A DNA stretch of 64,000 nt from an uncultured Treponema sp. (GTDB lineage: Bacteria; Spirochaetota; Spirochaetia; Treponematales; Treponemataceae), in NCBI GenBank assembly GCA_900316905.1, contig ONET01000005.1, positions 1-64,000 of the forward strand, written 5' to 3'. The notes beneath the pieces were generated by a model. It had not been told where the DNA came from. It did no database searches and saw nothing but the letters and a program-made list of their open reading frames with translations. Numbering within the stretch: the first letter of the stretch is position 1; each line of letters starts with the position of its first letter. This document shows positions 58,497-64,000 of this stretch, piece by piece. The position numbers and the translations under genes were made by a program.

Positions 58497-59098
58497 TGTT
58501 TATCCGAGACCTTTGCGTTTGGCAGCCGCCGGCGGACGACCTTTCGGTCAGTCCCAAGCTTGAATGGACAGAAGCGATATTTCGCCGCCGCTTAAGCCAA
58601 CTTACAAAGATGACTGTCCAAGTCGCGCGCGACATATTTTCTGACGGAACGTTGGACAAAAAAACTAAAATTGTTTTTCTTTCCTTTAGGGGCGAGCTTG
58701 AGCGCGAATTTAAAGTGAACAAAACGCTCATTCAGGAAGAGTCGATTTTACCCGCCGCCTTTTCTTTGTCTGTCTTTAACGCCGCCATCGCGCAGGCAAC
58801 AATCGCTTTGGGCCTTAAGGGCGGCTACAGCTGCGTTTTTCCAAGCGGGGCGGACTTTGCCTCCGGTTTTTTGGCGGCGGCCGCTCCTGTCCTTGCAGGA
58901 ACGGAAGAAAACATTGTTTTTATTTACGCCGACGAAAATGTTCCCGACTATTACAAGGAATTTTTAAAAGGCCCCAACGAGCCGCTGGCATTAGCCGCGC
59001 TCCTTTCTTCACAAAGAGGCCAAAATGGTATAGAATGTGATTTGAAAAATATTCCGCGCTCGCCGCAGGAATTTATTCAAACTTTTAACAATTTATAA
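58496..59098 (+). CDS. Ketosynthase-like chain-length protein (Ketoacyl-synt_2)
   Basis: A 200-residue protein equal to the N-terminal half of a ketosynthase, without the active-site triad. AIFRRRLSQLTKMTVQVARD, IVFLSFRGELEREFKVNKTL, FSLSVFNAAIAQATIALGLK and VFIYADENVPDYYKEF match the PF13723-type proteins that occur as stand-alone genes in APE and flexirubin clusters. In those systems it pairs with a real ketosynthase, probably to set chain length. It overlaps the methyltransferase stop by one base and precedes an acyltransferase gene, the same order as in known clusters. Confidence 0.85.
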   Translation: MFIRDLCVWQPPADDLSVSPKLEWTEAIFRRRLSQLTKMTVQVARDIFSDGTLDKKTKIVFLSFRGELEREFKVNKTLIQEESILPAAFSLSVFNAAIAQATIALGLKGGYSCVFPSGADFASGFLAAAAPVLAGTEENIVFIYADENVPDYYKEFLKGPNEPLALAALLSSQRGQNGIECDLKNIPRSPQEFIQTFNNL

Positions 59099-59113
59099 CA
59101 CAATAGGAAGATT

Positions 59114-59905
59114 ATGAGCGAAAACGATTTGCCGCCAATCAAAAACTATCCGGCTTGGCTATGGCGCATTTTTAGAAAAATTTTTGTCGTGACGGTTTTT
59201 GGAATCGGAAGCCTTATAATTGGCGCGATTGTTTTTCCTGTCTTGCGGATTTTCAACCGCGACAAGCTTTCATTCAAAAGAGCGGGCCACAAATTTATTT
59301 CGCTTTCGTTGGAATTTTTCATTCACCTTATGTCGTGGGTTAAAATTTCTACTTTCAAAATCAACGACCTAAAGGCCATGCGCGATTTGCGCGGCTGCGT
59401 GATTGTAGCCAACCATCCGTCGCTCTTGGACGTAGTTTACTTGTTCGCGTTTGTCCGCGACGCAAACTGCATCGTAAAGGCCGGTCTCAAAAAATCTTTG
59501 GTCAGCTTGATTGTCCGCGCCATTTACATTTCAAACAATGTTGATTTTGAGATAATGCAAAAGGATTGCGTCCAAGCCTTGCATAACGGCGGCAACTTAA
59601 TCATTTTCCCGGAGGGAACGCGCACTCCCCGCCACGGAACAAACCAATACAAAAAAGGCGCGGCAAGAATCGCGCTCGCGGCCGGCGCCAACGTCCAGCC
59701 CCTGCATATCGGCGGAAACGACAAGTACGGCCTTGGCAAGGGCGAATCCTTGCTTTGCGTGAACCACACCGAGCGCTACAAATACGAATTTACCGTCCTA
59801 CCCCAAATCCCGCCGTCCAACTACGCCGGCCTCAACGAGTCCATCGCCGCCAAGCGCCTGACGGATGACATGAGAGCGGCGATACTGGCGGTCAAGGCGC
59901 GCTAA
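59114..59905 (+). CDS. 1-acyl-glycerol-3-phosphate acyltransferase-like (PlsC)
   Basis: A 263-residue membrane-bound acyltransferase. One N-terminal membrane segment (about 20-45) precedes the PlsC motifs: NHPSLLD (H-x4-D), FPEGTRTP and VQPLHIGGN. In APE clusters a PlsC-type enzyme follows the ketosynthase-like gene and joins the polyene to a lipid acceptor. A housekeeping role in phospholipid synthesis cannot be excluded. The last codons (VKAR, stop) are contributed by a hairpin repeat also present at 28189 and 63250. Confidence 0.85.
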   Translation: MSENDLPPIKNYPAWLWRIFRKIFVVTVFGIGSLIIGAIVFPVLRIFNRDKLSFKRAGHKFISLSLEFFIHLMSWVKISTFKINDLKAMRDLRGCVIVANHPSLLDVVYLFAFVRDANCIVKAGLKKSLVSLIVRAIYISNNVDFEIMQKDCVQALHNGGNLIIFPEGTRTPRHGTNQYKKGAARIALAAGANVQPLHIGGNDKYGLGKGESLLCVNHTERYKYEFTVLPQIPPSNYAGLNESIAAKRLTDDMRAAILAVKAR

Positions 59906-59961
59906 CGCTCAAGGCCTTGACTCGCCCGTTTTTCGGCGCGATAAAAATTTTCGCGCCGAAA
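59885..59961 (+). repeat. Structured repeat B, copy 2
   Basis: GGCG-GTCAAGGC (59887-59898), loop, GCCTTGAC-T-CGCC, then a T-run and TTTCGGCGCG/CGCGCCGAAA (59931-59961). It overlaps the stop codon of the PlsC-like gene and could also terminate it. Confidence 0.6.
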
Positions 59962-59991
59962 TTGACAGCGTTCAACTCCCTCCTGCGCCCT

Positions 59992-60339
59992 TTACGCTCG
60001 CGAAACCTCGGCGGCGGTGTGAATCATGGCTAAAATCGGCTTTAAAAGTTCTGGAGACAATTTGTCCAATTCTTTCACTATTTTTCTATATTTTCTGTAA
60101 GTGTCAAAATCCAAGTAAAGTTTTTGTTCGCGGTTTGCTGAATCTTCGCCCGTTACAAGAAATTCCACGGAAGTGTCCAGCGCTTTTGCAAGCTTTACAG
60201 CAACTTCAGCGTTTGGAATCACCGCGCGGCTATCCAAATATGAATCGATTGTCCGCTTATTGATTTTTGTAATCGCCGACAATTCCTTTGTCCGCAATCC
60301 TTTGTATTCAATTATGTCTTTCAGATTGTCCCTGAACAT
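59992..60339 (-). CDS. XRE-family regulator
   Basis: A 115-residue protein of the small XRE family also seen at 17142 and 35614: LRTKELSAITKINKRTIDSY, then IPNAEVAVKLAKALDTSVEF and LVTGED, followed by a Tyr/Lys-rich helical tail. Its leader holds an 18-bp palindrome (60349-60366) nine bases before the ATG. A TATTGT sequence lies six bases before the ATG and may be the -10 box. It is divergent from the lipoprotein gene at 60456 and may control it. Confidence 0.82.
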   Translation of the reverse strand: MFRDNLKDIIEYKGLRTKELSAITKINKRTIDSYLDSRAVIPNAEVAVKLAKALDTSVEFLVTGEDSANREQKLYLDFDTYRKYRKIVKELDKLSPELLKPILAMIHTAAEVSRA

Positions 60340-60348
60340 ATTTTTACA

Positions 60349-60366
60349 ATACCATTATTTTGGTAT
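60349..60366 (-). promoter_or_regulatory. Palindrome before XRE gene 59992
   Basis: ATACCATTATTTTGGTAT has six-base inverted arms (ATACCA/TGGTAT) and lies nine bases before the ATG, over the probable promoter. It is a likely self-repression site. Confidence 0.5.
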
Positions 60367-60455
60367 GTTTTTGTTGCATAAACTAAAATATTAGTATATT
60401 ATAAAAATGTAAAGATTTTAGTAAAAAACGAAATTTCGTTTTTAGGAGGACGCGC

Positions 60456-61493
60456 ATGAAAAAAAGTTTGAAATTTGCCGGAATGTCGCTATTCGCCGCG
60501 CTTTTAATTTTGATTCCCTTCGCCTCTTGCTCCAATTCCAGCGGCGGGGCATCCGCGCCAAGCGCGACGAGCGGCCCCGCGCCAACAGCTGGCGGCTTTA
60601 CAGGGGGCGGAACGCAGTCAGGGGGCGGAACTTCTTCCGGCGGTCAACAACAAGAAGATAAAGCTACACAATTTGGTGGAAAGCCTTATGATGCGACCAT
60701 TGGTACTGGCGGATACAACTTGCACACCTTTATGGGTGCCAACACCACTTTCGACAGCAAAGAAAAAGCCGATTATTACATTGGTGAAGCCGAAACCTAT
60801 GTTAAGGGATTGGCCAACCAATTAAGCGAATCAACAAAAAACCGTCCAGCAGCACAGGCTTATTTCCAAAACATATTCGATGAAATCCAAAATATTTACT
60901 ATGGACCGGCACATAATGATGGTACCCACTTTACAACTGATATTGACGGCGTCATCAACGGCATTTCACGTGAAACAGCACAAGTCATGGGCGATATCAC
61001 AAAAAATATGGAAAATAAAAAACATGCGCGCGCGTTCGAAGGTTGCTACCGTACAATTGCCAACGAAGCATTGAAAGCGGGTGCTGGCAATGCATTTGAT
61101 GGTAGCGATAGCGCGTCAAGATACAACACCGAAAAAAATTATGTTTTGGAGTTAGCCGCTGCCAACACGCATTTCCAAAGTCATAATATCGATTTACAAC
61201 AAGCTTACAATAACAACGACTTTACAGGTGTAACCAATCTTTTGGATGAATACCTAACTGCCGCTGCAACCAAGATTGGTCACGATGTTACCGCGGACGA
61301 TTTACGTAAAGTCATTAACATTGCGATAACGACCAAATCGTTGGAAGCAATGCACGAACGTAGTAAAAATGCTTTGAATCACAAAGATGCAAATTGCACT
61401 TTGGATACCGGCATTATTGAAGATGCCATCGACCCAAGTAATTACACTTATGCGATGCTTAACAAGCAAGATAACGGCATTGAACTTTGCTAA
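60456..61493 (+). CDS. Lipoprotein with compositionally foreign body
   Basis: A 345-residue lipoprotein (lipobox PFASCSN, acylated C25 or so). A low-complexity Gly/Ser/Ala linker follows (about 26-70, GGGTQSGGGTSSGGQQ). The remainder (about 70-345) is probably all-helical (FDSKEKADYYIGEAETYVKG; ETAQVMGDITKNMENKKHAR) and is not recognised. From about 60660 onward codon use changes: GGT, GAT and CGT become common, whereas the signal region and neighbouring genes favour GGC, GGA and GAC. GGAGG precedes the ATG. A GC hairpin follows but has no T-run on this strand. Confidence 0.72.
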   Translation: MKKSLKFAGMSLFAALLILIPFASCSNSSGGASAPSATSGPAPTAGGFTGGGTQSGGGTSSGGQQQEDKATQFGGKPYDATIGTGGYNLHTFMGANTTFDSKEKADYYIGEAETYVKGLANQLSESTKNRPAAQAYFQNIFDEIQNIYYGPAHNDGTHFTTDIDGVINGISRETAQVMGDITKNMENKKHARAFEGCYRTIANEALKAGAGNAFDGSDSASRYNTEKNYVLELAAANTHFQSHNIDLQQAYNNNDFTGVTNLLDEYLTAAATKIGHDVTADDLRKVINIAITTKSLEAMHERSKNALNHKDANCTLDTGIIEDAIDPSNYTYAMLNKQDNGIELC

Positions 61494-61501
61494 GGGGTAA
61501 G

Positions 61502-61525
61502 TAAAACGCCCGCCGTTTGGCGGGC
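61502..61525 (-). terminator. Terminator of the PIN gene
   Basis: GCCCGCC/GGCGGGC with a four-base loop, followed on the minus strand by GTTTTAC. The T-run is short. Confidence 0.6.
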
Positions 61526-61582
61526 TAGTCAAATTCCGTTAGAGACTTGTTTTTATTCCGCACTTTCCACGCGCGCGTCGCT

Positions 61583-62098
61583 TCACTTTTTCCGCCATTG
61601 TAAAATTCTCTTTTCACATTCATTCTTTGGAAGCCGCATATTTATTTGAGTTAAACATTCCAAAGAATCCGCGGCGGATAATTTATCAACAATTCCATAT
61701 TCAACAAGTTTGTCAAAAACATACAAAATGCCGGAAACTTTCACATTGTCTTTTTCCGCCGCCCTGCGGAGCTTGCCGTCGCCAGTTAAAAGCCGTCCGC
61801 CGCATTTTTTTGCATAGTGCCAAACAGAACAATCCGTCAACGAAGCATTGTTTGTGTTGTTTGCGAATTTTTCATTTATCTCTGAAAGCTCTTCAAAATC
61901 AAATGACACTACAACAAGTTTTTTCGCCTTGACAAATTTATTTATTTCTTTACTTTGTTCAGGCCTTTCTATTTCGCTAATTACAAAATCTGTCGTGCAA
62001 AAATCACACGGCAACAAAAAGAACCGCTCCAACAAATTGACGGAAATCAAATCGAGAAAAATATTCGTGTCGCTTACAACAATCTTTTCTTGAATCAT
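61583..62098 (-). CDS. PIN-domain ribonuclease toxin
   Basis: A 171-residue PIN protein. Acidic residues in the expected places are D10 in VVSDTNIFLDL, E43 region in FVISEIERP, D in LTDCSVWHYAKK and D in LLTGDGKLRRAA, so RNase activity is likely. It overlaps the upstream XRE-ImmA gene by four bases. PIN proteins paired with an XRE-COG2856 protein have been predicted as a toxin-antitoxin module, and this pair has that form. A minus-strand terminator is at 61502-61525. Confidence 0.83.
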   Translation of the reverse strand: MIQEKIVVSDTNIFLDLISVNLLERFFLLPCDFCTTDFVISEIERPEQSKEINKFVKAKKLVVVSFDFEELSEINEKFANNTNNASLTDCSVWHYAKKCGGRLLTGDGKLRRAAEKDNVKVSGILYVFDKLVEYGIVDKLSAADSLECLTQINMRLPKNECEKRILQWRKK

Positions 62099-63153
62099 AC
62101 AAGCGCCAAGTCTTTTCGCACCCTCTCAACACTTTGATGAAGCAAGCCCGCCGCCTTTGAAACAGTAATCAACTCATTGCTTAGCGCGTTATACACAAGG
62201 CGGTTAAAGCGATTGGAAATTTCCGGTTGATAAATGCTTTTTTCGACCATTGATTTGAACGCTTGGCTTTTGTTCTTTTGAATGCAATAAGTCTTATATC
62301 GTTGGTCAGAAATAATTCCAGAGGCCTTGGCCTTATACATCAAAGCGTCGCATGAGATTCCATATTCCGACTGCATCGCCTTAAGCTCTTGATACGAAAT
62401 GTCATGCCTATGCTCGCCAAACAAGCGTTTAAAAACTGATTCCAAAATGAGCGTCTCGTTTGCAAATAGATTGCACAAAGATTCTTCGTCTTTTGCTGAA
62501 AATTTCGAATCAAAGGAAAGAGCCAAATGCCCCAACTCATGCAGAGCGGTAAAACGCTTTCGCTCAGACGGAAAATTTTTATTTAAGACAATGACTGGGT
62601 AAATGTCGTTCACCATGGAGCTCAATCCGTCAAAAGACATAGGAGCGTCTATTTCCATAACCTTTACTCCATGCTCTTCAAGCAAATCAATCACATTCAC
62701 AATGCCGCCGTATCCGATATTCCAAGCGTCGCGCAACTTTAACGCGGCTTCCTTAACTTGTTCCGGCGAAGAAATCTTTTTTTGAAAAGGCGAAGAAAAT
62801 TTTACAGAAGCGTTGCAAATTTCTTCGATAGAAATATATCTCTCAACAAGGTCAGAAATTTTTTCCTTTATGCTGTTTTCTTGCCCAACGGAAAGCTTGC
62901 TTTTTTGCTTTCGGAATTTTATGGATTCTATTTTCAATGAAAAAGGGCGGAAAAAATAATCCAAGGGCTGCTCCAACGCCTTGGAAAGCGCTATAAGAAC
63001 AGAACTGTTGGGAGAAAGCTGGCATTTTTCATATTTGGAGATGGACATCTTTGAAAGATTGTTTTCCATTGCCGCCACAAGGCCGTCCATTGAATAGCCT
63101 TTCATAATGCGCGCGTTTTTTAATCTTTGGGCGAAAATTTCATTTTGAGTCAT
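62095..63153 (-). CDS. XRE regulator fused to ImmA/IrrE-type zinc peptidase
   Basis: A 352-residue protein. An N-terminal helix-turn-helix (RLKNARIMKGYSMDGLVAAM, then NNLSKMSISKYEKCQLSPNS) and a COG2856 peptidase (about 140-230) with RFTALHELGHLALSFD as the zinc motif HELGH. A helical C-terminal part ends in a second DNA-binding-like segment (ITVSKAAGLLHQSVERVRKD). It is the likely antitoxin and self-repressor for the PIN toxin. The ATG at 63153 has AAGGAGA ahead. Promoter TTTACA, 17 bases, TATATT lies between two inverted TTGTTTACAAA arms. Confidence 0.85.
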   Translation of the reverse strand: MTQNEIFAQRLKNARIMKGYSMDGLVAAMENNLSKMSISKYEKCQLSPNSSVLIALSKALEQPLDYFFRPFSLKIESIKFRKQKSKLSVGQENSIKEKISDLVERYISIEEICNASVKFSSPFQKKISSPEQVKEAALKLRDAWNIGYGGIVNVIDLLEEHGVKVMEIDAPMSFDGLSSMVNDIYPVIVLNKNFPSERKRFTALHELGHLALSFDSKFSAKDEESLCNLFANETLILESVFKRLFGEHRHDISYQELKAMQSEYGISCDALMYKAKASGIISDQRYKTYCIQKNKSQAFKSMVEKSIYQPEISNRFNRLVYNALSNELITVSKAAGLLHQSVERVRKDLALV

Positions 63154-63163
63154 TTTATTCTCC

Positions 63164-63204
63164 TTGTTTACAAATATAACATAAATTTGATATTTTGTAA
63201 ACAA
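63164..63204 (-). promoter_or_regulatory. Promoter and operator of the XRE-ImmA/PIN operon
   Basis: Minus-strand TTTACA (63196-63201), 17 bases, TATATT (63173-63178). TTGTTTACAAA (63164-63174) and TTTGTAAACAA (63194-63204) are 11-bp inverted arms, one over the -35 box and one just after the -10 box, as expected for self-repression. Confidence 0.65.
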
Positions 63205-63213
63205 GATGCAACT

Positions 63214-63240
63214 AAAAAAAGCCCGCCGTTTTTGGCGGGC
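63214..63240 (-). terminator. Terminator of htpG
   Basis: GCCCGCC-AAAAAC-GGCGGGC on the minus strand followed by seven T residues. Confidence 0.88.
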
Positions 63241-63249
63241 CCTGTCATA

Positions 63250-63390
63250 CGAGCGGTCAAGGCACGCTAACGCTCAAGGCCTTGACTCGCTCGTTTTGCG
63301 GCGCAACTACAATTCTGCCGCTTTCGCGTCATTATGGCTAGGAAATTATCCACTTGTCCGCTCACGCGGACTGTCATTATTGCGCCGCAA
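63250..63390 (+). repeat. Structured repeat B, copy 3, containing element C, copy 2
   Basis: CGAGCG-GTCAAGGC, loop, GCCTTGAC-T-CGCTCG (63250-63293), then TTTT and TTGCGGCGC (63296-63304), whose partner GCGCCGCAA is at 63382-63390 at the end of htpG. The wide loop holds GTCCGC/GCGGAC and the stretch shared with 12994-13025. Confidence 0.5.
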
Positions 63391-64000
63391 TCAACTTATT
63401 CAACTTCTTCACAAAGTCGGCGGGGTCTTTTATTTCCGCGCCGCCAAGCAAAAGCGCTTGGTCAAGCAAGACCGTCGCGATGTCGCCGATAAGGGCCTCG
63501 TCGTCTGTCGCCTTGACCTTTTGCAAAATCGCGTGGTCGGCGTTGACTTCCAAAATCGGCTTTACCATGCTGGGCATTCCCTGGCCCATCGCCTTCATCA
63601 TGCGCTCCATTTGGAGCGACGGATCGTTTTCGTCTATGACGATGCAGCAGGGGCTGTCGGTCAAGCGGTTTGAAAGCTTTACGTCCTTTACGCGGTCGCC
63701 CAAGGCCTTCTTAAGCTTTTCGACAACCGGCTTAAAGTCTTTTTCCTTCTTTTCGGCTTCGGCCTTGTCAACGCCAAGCTCTTCGTCGCTTCCGGCGCGG
63801 TTGACGGCCTTAAGCTCAAAGTCCTTGTATTTTCCAAAGCCCGGAATAACGATTTCGTCAATGTCGCCGTCAAGGATAAGAACTTCAAAGCCCTTCTTTG
63901 TGTAGGCTTCCAAAAGCGGGCTCTTTCGCAAGTTGTCCTCGTCGCCGCCTGTGATGTAGTAAATTGCCTTTTGGTCAGGCTTCATTCTCTGGACGTAATC
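63377..64000 (-). CDS. htpG: HtpG (Hsp90), C-terminal part, cut by the window end
   Basis: The last 207 codons of the Hsp90 chaperone, continuing beyond the window. The frame reads DYVQRMKPDQKAIYYITGGD at the right edge, the conserved start of the C-terminal half of the middle domain. The dimerisation domain (SNRLTDSPCCIVIDENDPSL, then MERMMKAMGQGMP) follows. The end is LNKLIAAQ. A terminator is at 63214-63240, and a structured repeat lies between gene end and terminator. Confidence 0.93.
   Translation of the reverse strand, partial: DYVQRMKPDQKAIYYITGGDEDNLRKSPLLEAYTKKGFEVLILDGDIDEIVIPGFGKYKDFELKAVNRAGSDEELGVDKAEAEKKEKDFKPVVEKLKKALGDRVKDVKLSNRLTDSPCCIVIDENDPSLQMERMMKAMGQGMPSMVKPILEVNADHAILQKVKATDDEALIGDIATVLLDQALLLGGAEIKDPADFVKKLNKLIAAQ

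Overview
The window looks like a chromosomal segment of a host-associated spirochaete, most likely Treponema or a close relative. This is inferred from the style of the genes: many short-signal lipoproteins, families of tiny XRE regulators, an FtsK with a long acidic linker, a GalR/LacI-type sugar importer, and RsbU/STAS partner-switching proteins. No rRNA, tRNA or ribosomal protein gene is present to fix the taxonomy. I identified 63 protein genes, two of them cut by the window ends, and no RNA gene of a known family.

Left part (1-15 kb): a fragment of an MBOAT acyltransferase, a GGDEF/EAL protein, an AraC-type regulator, a four-gene sugar ABC importer of the YtfQ-YtfR-YtfT-YjfF type, then a nine-gene lipid/polyene locus on the minus strand (two ketosynthases, ketoreductase, two hotdog dehydratases, glycosyltransferase, LpxL-type acyltransferase, thioesterase, LolA-like protein) interrupted by its own XRE regulator. 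Gene content and order match aryl polyene (APE) clusters. The methyltransferase, ketosynthase-like chain-length protein and PlsC-type acyltransferase that normally begin such a cluster lie 43 kb away, at 57.4-59.9 kb. This split APE-like pathway is the most notable system in the window. No acyl carrier protein, aryl-CoA/ACP ligase, ammonia lyase or MMPL exporter is visible, so the pathway must be completed elsewhere if it works.

Accessory region (15-26 kb): an amino-acid binding lipoprotein, then an AT-rich island bracketed by two almost identical, oppositely oriented brnA-like genes with no brnT toxin. The island carries an AbiEi/AbiEii toxin-antitoxin pair, two XRE regulators with visible operators, and a run of unrecognised membrane, lipoprotein and zinc-ribbon genes.

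Middle (26-47 kb): a SpoIIE phosphatase/HATPase protein convergent with a STAS protein, a zinc-ribbon formylglycine-generating-enzyme-like protein, an amino-acid ABC permease and ATPase, a cytidylate-kinase-like protein, an IlvY-like LysR regulator, tandem DUF6273 lipoproteins, a DUF234-type ATPase flanked on both sides by paired 15-bp repeats, a ModF-like double ABC ATPase overlapping a GH18 enzyme, FtsK, an NlpC/P60 protein, an M48 CAAX-type protease and Hsp20.

Right part (47-64 kb): a DUF2400 protein, recD, recB and recC as an operon, the second APE block, an XRE regulator, a lipoprotein whose body has foreign codon use, a PIN / XRE-ImmA toxin-antitoxin pair, and the C-terminal part of HtpG.

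Three cross-cutting patterns stand out. First, several genes have a -10 box exactly six bases before the start codon and no Shine-Dalgarno, implying leaderless mRNAs. Second, two families of structured repeats (one with an outer stem that covaries between copies) sit between genes. Third, almost every XRE regulator has a palindrome over its own promoter.
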